Source: Talpa occidentalis (Eukaryota > Chordata > Mammalia > Eulipotyphla > Talpidae). From it: a stretch of DNA of 64,000 nucleotides. The position numbers were made by a program, and so were the translations under genes. Within the stretch, counting starts at the first letter, position 1, and every line of letters starts with the position of its first letter. Where the stretch lies: assembly GCF_014898055.3 (NCBI RefSeq), contig NW_023604861.1, positions 97,900,083-97,964,082 on the forward strand, given 5' to 3'. Shown one piece after another: positions 1 to 11,000 of the stretch. Under the pieces are notes generated by a model. The model was not told the DNA's origin, did not search any database, and saw nothing but the letters and a program-made list of their open reading frames with translations.

Positions 1-600
1 TTTTTTTAGGTAGGAAAGAAACAAAAGAACTGGTTATTTTTAATCTAACCCAAATTTGATGGTAATACTTAAATAATCCTACACAGACTGCTAATTTACT
101 TTACTATAGATCTTTCTAAAAGCTAAAATAATCAAGGGACAGGAAAGAGCTGACACTGAGTACCACATAACATTTTATTTTCTAATGGACTAAACTATAT
201 TCCTTAGCAGCATTCTAAAAATGTCTGCATTACCTCTAAAGTTAGTAATTTTTTCATTACAAAAACTTTTCATTATAAAAGTTCATTTAAATATAAAATC
301 TTTCAATTATCTAGAGTTCTCATAACATAGAAATGACTATCTCCAATATTTTGACATGTTTCTAAGTTAATCCATGTATGGTTTTTGCTTACTTGTTCTT
401 TTTTCTTTACTTTTTCTCTTTATATAATTGCAAATTTACATGAGGCTGTAAGAAATTATTCCAAGAGCACTCACATGTATTCTTTTTCCAGTTTCTTCTA
501 AGTGATATCTCACAAAAATCCAGTATAACATCACAACCAGGAAATATGATGTTGGTACAACCCATAGAGCTTATTCTGTTTGCACTAATTTTGCATGAAG

Positions 601-602
<2 letters not shown>
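1..602. other. AT-rich DNA, no gene seen
   Basis: No coding segment or repeat recognised before the (GT)n array at 603. Confidence 0.5.

Positions 603-639
<37 letters not shown>
603..639 (+). repeat. (GT)n microsatellite
   Basis: About 18 GT units without interruption. The long frames read across it on both strands are artefacts. Confidence 0.97.
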
Positions 640-641
<2 letters not shown>

Positions 642-923
642 GCTCTATACAATTTTATCATGAGAAAATCTGTGTGACCACCACTAGAGTCAAGATAGAG
701 AACATTTCCATTTCAAGGATCTCTTACAATACCTTTTTTAGTCACAACCACTTCCTTCCCTTCTCCCTCCCTCACTCCTGGCAACATTGATCTCCATCTC
801 TATAATTTTGTCATTTCAAGAATCCTATAAAAAATGGAATCATACAGTTTGAGACATTTGGGGATTTTTTTTTTTCACACAGCATCCAAGTTGTTGTGGG
901 GATCAACAGTTCTTTTTTCTTTG

Positions 924-1211
924 GTTTTTTTGTTTGTTTGTTTGTGGGTTTTGTGTTTTTGTTTTTGTTTTTTAATTTATACCAGAGCCAGGGCACAGGC
1001 CAGATGAGCAGGAGGGTGAACAGAAGACAGAGCGGGAAACAGAACAGGCAGACTGACAAATACACTGCTGATGGGAGCAGCGGGCGAGACAGGAGAGGTC
1101 TTCCACACCATGTGGGTTGCTCCAAGGCTGGCGGGGATTGAACTGGCACTGCAGAGGCTGTGGACAGCTTCACAATGCTGTGCTCAACTGCCTTCGCCAC
1201 CAGGGAGGCCC
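924..1211 (-). mobile_element. tRNA-derived SINE, diverged copy
   Basis: Reverse complement of the window's main SINE: it starts at GGGCCTCCCTGGTGGCG next to 1211 and ends in a decayed T/A-rich tail. TTTTCTTTG occurs on both sides (915-923 and 1212-1220). It has substitutions in the box B region and the GTTGCTCC form of the middle section, so it is an older type. It is inserted in an antisense L1. Confidence 0.88.
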
Positions 1212-1837
1212 TTTTCTTTGTTTTTAATTGCTGAATAGTATTCCATGGAATGGATGTACCACAATTTAACTATTCACCCACTTAGGGACATTTAAATTGT
1301 TTCCAGTTTTGAGCTATTACAAATATAGTGGCTATGAACATTCACATGCAATTTTTCATGTGAACTTAAGTTTTCATTTCTCTGAGAGTAAACACTCAAG
1401 GGTTTAGTTGCTGGGTTTTATGATAACCATGTGTTTAGTTTAAGAAACTATCCTACTTTTTATCTAGAGTGATTCTAATATTTCATATACTTACCAGTAG
1501 TGTATAAGTGATCCAAGTTCTCTGCTTCCTTGCCAAGATTACAAAATTACTATTAATATTTCTAAATTTTAACTGTTCTGATAGGTATATAATGCTACCT
1601 CATTGTAGTTTTAATGTTCAGTTCCCTGACGGCTACTGATGTTGCACATCTTATAATGGTCACATTTGTCATTCATACAGCCTCTTCAGTGAAGGTCTGT
1701 TCATATCTTCTGCCTATTTTCTAACTAGATTGTTTTTACTGTTGAGTTTTGAAAGCTCTTTATATATTCTGCACCTAAGTACTTCGTCAGATATGTAGTT
1801 TGCAATTATTTTCTCCCAGTCTGTAGTTTGTCTTTTC

Positions 1838-2229
1838 TTTTTTTTTTAATATTTTATTTTATATAATTCTTACATCAATTTTCATCTTTGCACAATGTAT
1901 GCATTTTCATTTTGGTTATATTCCCCATACAATTGCATCCCCCCCTTATTTTGACTCTAGTTCTTCCTCTCCCCCTGCCTCCCTCTCCACATCCCCTCAC
2001 CCCTCCCCCCCCATAGTGTGTCTCTGGTTTATAGTTGCTTGTTGATTTTGAGTATTACTTTGTATTGATTAGTCTTTTTCCTGGTCTCTTATTTAGGTTT
2101 TCTAAATTCCTGTTATGAGTAAGACCATCCGGTATTTTTCTTTTTCTTTCTGGCTTATTTCGCAGAGCATGATCCCTTCTAGCTCCATCCATGTTGCTGC
2201 AAACTGCATGTGTTTATCTTTTTTGATTG
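1838..2229 (-). mobile_element. Short L1 3' end, antisense
   Basis: Reverse complement of the last ~390 nt of the young-type L1: ORF2 end, C-rich (G-rich on its own strand) tract at 1939-2010, and the AATGAAAATGCATACATTGTG-type 3' end next to the tail at 1838-1860. TSD CTGTAGTTTG(T/C)CTTTTC at 1821-1837 and 2230-2246. Inserted into an older antisense L1. Confidence 0.92.
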
Positions 2230-2970
2230 CTGTAGTTTGCCTTTTCATCTCCATTCTCAGAGTCTTTGCAGAGAAAATGGTTGTGTCTAATTTATCAATT
2301 TTTCCTTTTATGTATTTTTTAATGTCAAATCTAAGAGTTTTTCCTAGTTCTCAAATATTTTCTCCAAAATTTTTGGTGGTTTTTTTTTTTTATAATTTTA
2401 TGTTTTCTATTTAAGTTAGTAATACAATTTGAGTTAAAATGTTATAAGTTATAAGACTTAGGTTAAATCTTATTATTGATGGGTTAGTTTATTACATGAG
2501 AATGCTCAATTACATTAGATTTTTAAAAGACTGTCATTCTTCGATTTCATTGCTTTTGTAATTTCATAAAAAAATTAGTAAGACATATTTACATGGATCC
2601 TTTTCTGGGCTCTCTACTCCATTTCATTTATTCAATTGTCTGTTTCTCCAATAACAGTGCAGTTTTGTCCACTGTAGCTATGTTGTGAGTCTCAACACCA
2701 GGTAGAGTGACTCTCCTACTTAATTTTTTTTCAAAAGTGCTTTTTAGCTACTCTAGCTCCAGTAACTCTTCATACATACATTAATTTTTTCAGCTTTATT
2801 GAGATACAATTGGCATATGCCAATATGAACGTTTAGATGTATAGTATGACTCAATATACTACAGACTGCGGATTATCGGAGGAGGGGAAGAGAGAAAAAA
2901 AATAAAACGACTGGTCTCTAGAAGTCCCTAGGGAAATCCTTCAACAAGGAGATGAGAATAATCTCACACA

Positions 2971-2974
<4 letters not shown>

Positions 2975-3007
<33 letters not shown>
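2975..3007 (+). repeat. (TG)n microsatellite
   Basis: About 16 TG units, inside the unexplained insert of the old L1. Confidence 0.97.
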
Positions 3008-3009
<2 letters not shown>

Positions 3010-3777
3010 CCAAGTGCGTCCACAAAATCTTTAAAAATCTAGTTGCAAACAAATTAAACATTTAATTAAGTTACCAAGCATCCAGTATGTAAAATCCCTG
3101 TGCTGGGTATAATAACATGTCCTCAAACCTGAAATTTGAAAAAGTCAATTTTCTAATTGACTTAAGCCCTGTCACATTAGCAGGATTAAATCCAATTTTG
3201 AGAGATTTTAGTGCATTAACAAAAAGAATGGTTACCACAATAAGTTTAGTTAACACCTCCACCACCTCACCTTTTATGTGTGAGTGTGGCAAGAACAATT
3301 ATGATTCAATCTCTCTGCCACTTTCAAGTATATAACACAACATTGTTAACCATAGTCAGATCCCAAGAATTTGTTCATCTTATAATTGGAAGATTGTGCC
3401 CTTTGACCAGTAACTCCCTATTTCCCTCAGCCCCCAGGAATCACCAACCTACTTTTTATTTCTGTGAGTTCAGCTTTTTAGATTCCACATATAAATGAGA
3501 TCATCCAGCATTTGTCAGTCTTTGTCTGAATTAACAAAAATATCTTCAAGGTCAATATGTGTTATCACAAGTAGCAGAATGCCCTTCATTTTATGGTTAA
3601 ATAATGTTTCTTTATATGTGTTATATACATAATATGTATTATATTACATATGCATATACCCCATATTATTTATCCATTCACCAGTGTATTAATTCTTAGG
3701 TTATTTCTATATCTTGGCTATTGTGCATAATACAATGAACATAGGAATACAGATAATGCTTTGAAAATCTGATTTCA

Positions 3778-4062
3778 GGGCCTCCCCGGTGGCGCAGCGG
3801 TTGAGCGCTGGGTTGCGAAGCTGCCCGCAGCCTCTGCAGCGCCGGTTCGATCCCCGGCTGCTCCCCGGCCACCGGAGGAGGGTCCCACATGGCGCGCAGA
3901 CCTCTCCTGCCGCCCGCTGCTCCCCTCAGCAGTGTACTTCGGTCCTTCTGCCTGCTCTGCTCCCCACTCTGGCTCTGGTGAATTCTCTCACCCTCCCACG
4001 CTTCTGACTGTACCCAGTGCTTGTATAAATAAATAAATAAATAAAATCTTAAAAAAAAAAAA
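3778..4062 (+). mobile_element. tRNA-derived SINE, long subtype, young copy
   Basis: Full-length copy with a perfect 15-bp TSD GAAAATCTGATTTCA (3763-3777 and 4063-4077). The head has a pol III box A-like TGGCGCAGCGG and a box B-like GGTTCGATCCC. The body carries the 12-nt extra segment CTGCTCCCCGGC after the box B region. It ends in TATAAATAAATAAATAAATAA, ATCTT and poly(A). GC-rich and little decayed, so recently active. Confidence 0.95.
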
Positions 4063-4679
4063 GAAAATCTGATTTCATTCCCTTACAATAATCACCCACA
4101 AGTGGGATTAGCATCAGATGGTAATTCTATATTTTTTGAATAAGTGGCTGCACCAACTTATATTGTCACAAGGGTCCCCCTTCTTCCACATTCTCACCAA
4201 TATTGCTATCTCCTGACAACAGCCATCCTAAGAGGTGTGAGGTGATACCTCATTATGGTCTTGATTTGCATTTCCTTGATATTTCATGATATTGAGTATC
4301 TTTTCATGTACTTGTTGGCCATTTATCATCTTCTTAGGAAAAAATGTCTTTCAGGTACTCTGAATTTTTTAACCACATTATTTGGCTTTTTGTTACTGAG
4401 TAATACCAGTTCCTTGTATTTAGAATATTAATTCCTTAACAGATGGTTTGCTAATGTTGTCTCCCATCCCATAGGGTGCCTTTTCATTTTGCTAACTGTT
4501 TCTTATACTGAGCAGAAGCACCTTAGTTTGATATAGCCCCACTTGTTGATTTTTGTTTTTGCTACATGTATTTTTTGGTGTCATATCAAAAAGAATCATT
4601 GCCAAGAACATGTCTTGGAGCTTTTTCCCTGTGTTTTCTTCAAATTTGTAAAAAAAAAAAAAAAAATGTCCTTTACACA

Positions 4680-5520
4680 ACTATGTACTTTGGGGTTCCA
4701 ACTTCACATCTCCATATGTGCTTTGTTCATCCTCCACTAAAATTCTCATAATGATGTCCTAGCCCCTTTATCCCCATTTCCTCTTCCCTCTCCCCTTACA
4801 CCTGCTGGTAACCAGTATATTTTTCACACTATTTTACACATTATTTCAGAATTATTTTTGTAGTGCTTTGCCAGTGTGTTCTCTATGGTTATTTATATTC
4901 CACAAATAAGTGAAACCATTTGACTTTCTGACAAACTTTGACTTGCTTCACTGACTCACTTCACTGAGCAGAATCACCTCAAGATCCATCCAATTTGTCC
5001 CAAAATGTACTAATCTTTTTTAATAGTTGAGGGGTATCCTATTGATTACATGTTCTTCATCCAGTCATCTGTCTTTGGGCACCTAGCTTGATTCCATGGG
5101 TTGGCTATTGTGAGTAATGCTCTATTTAAAAAGAAGTGCATATGGGCCTCCCCTGGTGGTGCGGCAGTTGAGCACTGGGCTTCAGGCACGCAGCCTCTGC
5201 AGTGCCAGTTAGATCCCCGGCCACCAGCGAGGGTCCCACAAGGTGCGCAGACCTCTCCTGCCGCCCACTGCTCCCCTCAGCAGTGTATTTCGTCACTCTA
5301 CCTGTTCTGTTCCCCGCTCTGGTTCTGGTGAATTCTCTCACCCTCCCGTGCTTCTGACTGTACCCAGTGCTTGTATAAATAAATAAATAAATCTTTAAAA
5401 ATAAATAAATAAATAGAAGTGCATAAAGCTTTTCATATAGAGTTTTCATACTCCTTGAATAAATACCTAAAGAAAAAAGTCATATTGTTGAATCATATGG
5501 TGTTTCCATCTTTTTCCTTC
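4680..5520 (-). mobile_element. Second old antisense L1 3' end
   Basis: A new 3' UTR and ORF2 end start again after 4680 (CACTTCACTGAGCAGAATCACCTCAAGATCCATCC at 4958, TTGGCTATTGTGAGTAATGC at 5101), so this is a separate element behind the L1 of 2790-4625. It is split by the SINE at 5144 and by the young L1, and continues after 8831. Confidence 0.72.
5144..5414 (+). mobile_element. tRNA-derived SINE, short subtype
   Basis: GGGCCTCCCCTGGTGGTGCGG head and a body lacking the 12-nt segment. The (TAAA)n tail is repeated after a short ATCTTTAAAA. The TSD AGAAGTGCATA lies at 5132-5142 and 5415-5425. Box B is changed to GTTAGATCCC. It sits in an antisense L1 just upstream of the young L1. Confidence 0.93.
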
Positions 5521-5537
5521 AAGAATCTCCATGACAT

Positions 5538-8500
5538 GGAGATTAAAAACCACACTACTGGAAGACCATTGGACTAATGAGGAGATCAAAGAAGAAATTA
5601 AAAAATTTTTTGAATTGAACGACAAGGAGGACACTAATATCCTAAATGTATGGGATGCAGCAAAAGCAGTAATAAGAGGAAAATATATAGCAATAGAAGC
5701 TCACATCAAGAAACAAGAAAGAACGCAAAGAAACAACCTCATCTCGAAGCTCAAAGATCTAGAAAAAGAACAACAAAAAAACCCCAAAACCAGTAGAAGA
5801 AAAGAAATAATAAAAACCAAAGCAGAAATAAATGAAATTGAAACTAAAAAAACAATCCAAAAGATCAATGAAACCAAGAGCTGGTTTTTTGAAAAAATCA
5901 ATAAAATAGACAAACCCCTAGCCAGGCTCACAAAGGAAAAAAGGGAGAAAGCACAAATAAATAGGATCATCAATGAAAGAGGAGAAATCACAACGGACAC
6001 AGCAGAAATCAAAAGAATAATCAGTAACTACTATGAACAGTTATATGGAAACAAGTTTAACAATCTAGAGGAGATGGACAAATTCCTACAACTCTACAAT
6101 CACCCAAAGCTAGATAAAGAAGAAATAGAACACCTAAACAGACCAATTACAATTAGCGAAATTGAAATGGTAATAAAAAACCTCCCCAAAAACAAAAGCC
6201 CAGGACCTGATGGATTTACAAATGAATTCTACCAAACATTCAGAGACGAATTAGTGCCTATCCTTCACAAACTCTTCCAAAAAATTGAGAAGGAAGGGAC
6301 AATACCAAACACGTTTTATGAAGCCAACATTACACTAATACCAAAACCGAACAAGGACAACACAAAAAAGGAAAACTACAGGCCAATCTCCCTAATGAAC
6401 ACTGATGCAAAAATCCTCAATAAAATTTTAGCTATCAGAATCCAACAATGTATCCATAAGATAATTCACCACGACCAAGTTGGATTCATTCCAGGGGCAC
6501 AAGGATGGTTTAACATCCGAAAATCAATCAACGTTATCCAACACATCAACAAAAAGAAATATAAAAACCATATGATAATATCAATAGATGCTGAGAAAGC
6601 TTTCGACAAAGTGCAACACCCATTCATGATAAAAGCCCTTGAAATTCTGGGGATACAAGGAACATACCTCAACATCATAAAGGCCATCTATGACAAGCCA
6701 ACAGCCAGTATCATTCTCAATGGTGAAAAGCTGAAAGCAATTCCATTAAGATCTGGAACAAGACAAGGATGTCCACTCTCACCATTGCTTTTCAATATAA
6801 TACTGGAAGTCCTAGCCAGGGCAATAAGACAAGAGAAAGACATCCAAGGAATCCAAATAGGAAAAGAAGAAGTCAAACTATCACTATTTGCAGACGATAT
6901 GATATTATACATAGAGAACCCCAAAAACTCCACAGAAAAGCTAATTCAACTCATCAATCAGTTCAGTAAAGTGGCAGGATACAAAATCAACACGCAAAAG
7001 TCAGTAGCCTTCCTATACACAAACAATAAATCTGAAGAAGAAGAAATCAAAAAGACCATCCCTTTTGTTATTGAAACAAAAAAAATCAAATATTTGGGAA
7101 TAAATCTAACAAAAGAGGTAAAGGACCTATACAAAGAAAACTATAAAACACTGTTAAAAGAAATAGAAGAAGACACAAAGAAATGGAGAGACATCCCCTG
7201 CTCATGGATTGGAAGAATAAACATTATTAAAATGGCCATCCTACCAAAAGCAATATACAGATTCAATGCTATTCCAATCAAAATTTCAATGTCATTCTTC
7301 AAAGAAATAGAACAATTATTGATGAAATTCATATGGAATCACCAAAAACCCCGAATAGCCAAAGCTCTCCTGAAAAAAAAAGAAGGGAATGGAGGCATCA
7401 GACTCCCAGACTTCAAACTATACTACAAAGCCATAATCATCAAAACTGCATGGTATTGGAACAAGAACAGACATACAGACCAATGGAATCGAATAGAAAA
7501 TCCAGAAATAAACCCACAGATTTATGGTCAACTAATCTTTGACAAAGGAGCAAAGAATATGCATTGGAGCAAAGAAAGTTTGTTCAATAAATGGTGCTGG
7601 GAAAACTGGGTCGCTACATGCAAAAGAATGAAGCTTGACCACCACCTCACACCATACACAAAAATCAACTCAAAATGGATTAAAGAACTAGACATAAGAC
7701 CTGAAACCATAAAATATATAGAAGGAAATATAGGCGAAACACTACGTGATTTGCACATCAAAGACATCTTTACAGACACATCACCCAAAGCAGTGATAGT
7801 GAAGGCAAAGATAAACAGCTGGGACTACATCAAATTAAAGAGCTTTTGCACAGCAAAAGAGACAATAACAAAAACAAAGAGAAACCCCACCAACTGGGAG
7901 AACATTTTTGCACCCAACACTAATGATAAAGGACTGATCACAAAAATCTGCAAAGAGCTGATGAGACTCAACAACAACAAAGAAAATAATCCAGTCAAAA
8001 AATGGGCAGAAGAGCTTAAAAGAAACTTCTCTGAAGAGGAAATGCAAATGGCCAACAGGCATATGAAAAAATGTTCAACATCACTTGCAATCAGGGAAAT
8101 GCAAATCAAAACTACCATGAGATACCATCTTACACCAGTGAGAATGGCACATATTAAAAAACTAGCAACAACAAATGTTGGCGAGGGTGTGGAGAAAAAG
8201 GAACTCTTCTGCACTGTTGGTGGGAGTGCAAACTGGTCCAACCACTGTGGAAAGCTGTATGGAGATTTCTGGACCTACTAAACATAGAGCTTCCATATGA
8301 TCCAGCAATTCCACTCCTAGGTATTTACCCAAAGGACACAGAAACATCAATTCCAAAGAACACCTGCACCCCTATGTTATAGCAGCGCTATTTACAATAG
8401 CTAAGCTTTGGAAACAACCCAAATGCCCAAAAATAGATGACTGGATCAAGAAGATGTGGTACATATATACCATGGAATATTACTCAGCATTCAAAAAAGA

Positions 8501-8615
8501 TAAACACATGCAATTTGCAGCAACATGGATGGCGCTGGAAGGGATCATGCTCAGCGAAATAAGCCAAAAAGAAAAAGAAAAATACCGGATGGTCTCACTC
8601 ATAGCAGGAATCTAG
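5538..8615 (+). pseudogene. LINE-1 ORF2 remnant (reverse transcriptase region), frameshifted near its C-terminus
   Basis: ORF2p is the endonuclease/reverse transcriptase that copies L1 RNA at nicked chromosomal DNA. The ATG at 5531 belongs to the flanking TSD, so it is not a native start. From it the frame stays open to 8281 (916 codons). In that numbering, SPGPDGF lies near residues 220-226, [10 protein letters not shown] near 352-361 (RT motif A aspartate) and FADD at 453-456 (motif C; FADD replaces the common YxDD). The thumb and C-terminal region follow. Near 8158-8163 one base is missing relative to the copies at 21.9 and 27.4 kb, so the Cys-rich segment ([18 protein letters not shown]) lies in another frame and the original frame stops at 8281. 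A second 1-nt loss is at about 8376. The native stop would be TAG at 8613-8615. The endonuclease domain is absent. Confidence 0.9.
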
Positions 8616-8781
8616 AAAACTTAAATAAGGGACCAGGAAAATGAATAACTACAAGAAAGTGAAAATCAAAATCAACAAAAAACTATGAACCAGAGACACT
8701 TTTAGGGGGGGGGGTGGGAGGGGAGGGATTGGGGTCAGAATGGGGGGGCTGCAATTGTATGGGGAATATAACAATAAAATT

Positions 8782-8814
<33 letters not shown>
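5538..8814 (+). mobile_element. Young 5'-truncated LINE-1 with 17-bp target-site duplication
   Basis: The insert is flanked by a perfect 17-bp repeat AAGAATCTCCATGACAT at 5521-5537 and 8815-8831. It starts inside ORF2 after the endonuclease domain, runs through the reverse transcriptase and C-terminal regions, and has a short G-rich 3' UTR (8700-8752), an AATAAA at about 8772 and a pure poly(A) tail of about 30 nt. Perfect TSDs, an undecayed tail and a long open frame make it the most recent L1 in the window. It is inserted in sense orientation into an older antisense L1, which resumes after 8831. ORF1, the 5' UTR and the endonuclease are missing, so it cannot move by itself. No 5' inversion is seen. 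Confidence 0.95.
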
Positions 8815-8818
<4 letters not shown>

Positions 8819-8831
8819 ATCTCCATGACAT

Positions 8832-11000
8832 AAAGGCTGAACCAAATTACACTTCCACCAACAGTGAATGAGTGTTCCTTTTTCTCTACATCCTCAACAA
8901 CATTTGTTGTTTCCAGTCATTTTGAGACAGGCCATTATCACAGGGGGGAGGTGAGAACTCACTGTGGTTTGATTTGCATTTTCTTTATATTAAGTATGTG
9001 TGACTCTACTCAGTTTAGCACCATGAATAGCTCTGTGCAATCACCACCACCATAAAAATATTTTACTGTACCATGACTATAAAACTCACCACAGTCACAA
9101 GCAGCCAAGCCCCCTTCCCTAAAATAAGACCTGGATCTGCAATCCGTTCCTATAACTGTTATTTCACAAATATTACATATGGATCATGCTCAGAGAAATA
9201 AACCAGAAAGAAAAAGAAAAATACCGGATGGTCTTACTCATAGCAGGAATTTAGAAAACCTAAATAAGGGATCAGGAAAAAGACTAATTATAATAAAGAA
9301 AAAATGAAAATCAGCAAGCAACTGTAGATCAGAGATACACGACATGGCGGGGGGGGGGTGGTGGAATTAGGGTCAAAATAAGGGGGGTGGGAATTATATG
9401 GGGAATATAACCAAAATGAAAATGCATACATTGTGCAAAAATGAAAAATGATATAAGAATTACATAAAATAAAATAAATATTGCATATGCATGGAATTAC
9501 ACAGCACATTATCTTTTTGAGACTAAGTTTTTTTACTCAGCATACTTTCCTTAAGGTTCATTCAAGTTGTTGCTTGTATATAATTAATTTTTTCATTGCT
9601 GAGTATCATTTTGTGGTATAAATATGTTTATATAGTTTGTTTAATCATTCATCCTTTTAAGGATATTTGGAGAGTTTCCAATTTGGGACTATTATGAATA
9701 AAATGACTATGAATGCTCAAATACAAGTTTCTAAATGAAAATAAGTCTTCATTTCTCTGAGACATGTGCATAACAGTGAAATCTCGGGTTGCAAGAAAAC
9801 TCATTTTTAATTTTAAAAGGAACTGTGAAACAATTTCCGGAGAGGCTTTTTCATTTTATATTCCCATGAGCAATGTATGAGTGATCTACATTTTTTATAT
9901 TCTTTTCAGCATTTGGTATTATAACTAATTTTTATTTTCTCCATTTTGATAAGTATTAGTAGCATTTCATTGCATTTTTAGTTTATATATTTCTAGTGAC
10001 TGATGCTATTGAACATCTTTTCATGTATTTACTTGCCATCTGTGTATTTTCTTTGGTGAAATGTCCATGCATATTTTTATAACTTGTTTTTCTTTCTTTC
10101 CTAATTGATTGCTTGACTTTTAAATATTGAGTTTTAAGAGTTCTCTTCATAGTCTAGATATGAGTCCTTTGTTGGGTATGTGGCTTGCAAATATTTTCTC
10201 TCAGGCTATAAACTGTCTCTTTATATTCTTACTGGGTCCTTGTGCAAAGCACAAATTTTTAATTTTTATGAAAATGATTCAATTTTTAAGTAAGGAAGGA
10301 ATAGACACTGCATTATCGGTGATTGAGTGAAATAATTTTGAATAAGGTAGCCTAGTACTTTTTCTTTATCTTTGATTTTCAATAATTTAAGACTGATGTG
10401 TCTTGGTGATGATCATTTTGCATTTAAAATTTGGGTATTATTTCTGTTTCCTGGACATCCATTTTTATTTCTGTCTTTAGGTTTGGGAAATTCTCAACTA
10501 TTTTATTTTTGATCAGGGTCTCTATTCCCTTCTCTCTTCACCTTCTCGAATACCTACTATCTTTATATTTCTTCTTCTAATTGAGTCTGATTTCTCAGTG
10601 TTTCTGAAATTTTCCTAGATATTATTTCTCTATCTTCTCCCACTTGGGTCATTTCTACATTTGTGTCTTCAATTTCCAAAATTCTTCTGTCAGTTTACGT
10701 CTATTCAATTCTTTAAGTCAATTAAGTCAATTCTTTCCATATTTGTCTTCATCATTCAACGTTTCTTTGTGAGTTTTTTTTAATACCATCAATCTCCTCA
10801 GTGAAGAACTCTTCTCGTTTCTACACCACCTCTTTCCTCAGATCCTGCCTTTCTGTGATTGACTGTCCTTTCAGTAGTTCATTTAGCATTTTAAAAATTG
10901 TTAAAAATTAAAAAATCTTTGTCTGCTAGGTCCTCTACTTCTGTGACCTTTATATATGTCTCTGAACTTCTCCAGCTTTTCCATCTTGTGTCCAAGTTTT
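8832..11000 (-). mobile_element. Old antisense L1 segments
   Basis: 8832-9010 continues the element cut by the young L1 (CACTTCCACCAACAGTGAATG, complement of L1 ORF2 end). After the short L1 at 9182, old L1 3' sequences restart at about 9490 (CATTGCTGAGTATCATTTTGTGG, GTTTCCAATTTGGGACTATTATG) and run to about 10340. 10340-11000 looks like further old L1 3' UTR-type sequence but is less certain. Confidence 0.65.
9182..9475 (+). mobile_element. Short L1 3' end, sense
   Basis: Starts GATCATGCTCAGAGAAATAA (ORF2 end), passes the ATACCGGATGGTCTTACTCA segment, a G-rich tract (9349-9390) and the AAAATGAAAATGCATACATTG 3' end, and finishes with (AAAT)n. TSD AAATATT(A/G)CATATG at 9168-9181 and 9476-9489. 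Confidence 0.9.

Larger units (their letters stand above)
650..2465 (-). mobile_element. Old antisense L1, interrupted by a SINE and a younger L1
   Basis: Phrases typical of the complement of the L1 ORF2 end and 3' UTR are seen: TGAATAGTATTCCATGGAATGG (1231), TTTCCAGTTTTGAGCTATTAC (1301), and CTTCGTCAGATATGTAGTTTGC (1782). Insertions at 924-1211 and 1838-2229 split it. The ends are approximate. Confidence 0.75.
2790..4625 (-). mobile_element. Old antisense L1 (L1MA/L1MB-like 3' end)
   Basis: Starts at CAGCTTTATTGAGATACAATTGGCAT, resumes at GGTTACCACAATAAGTTTAG (3230), and runs through CCAAGAATTTGTTCATCTTATAATTGG, then ORF2 end sequences up to 4625. The SINE at 3778-4062 and an unexplained ~360 bp segment (about 2866-3228) lie inside it. 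Confidence 0.75.

Noticed and set aside
605..790. Frames with (CV)n and (HT)n repeats over GT arrays (also at 13703, 41691, 62289)
   Set aside because: Translations of dinucleotide microsatellites, not proteins.
3778..3860. Possible true tRNA gene at the SINE heads
   Set aside because: Box A and B-like motifs are present, but each is followed by the shared SINE body, A-tail and TSD, and no cloverleaf acceptor pairing is kept.
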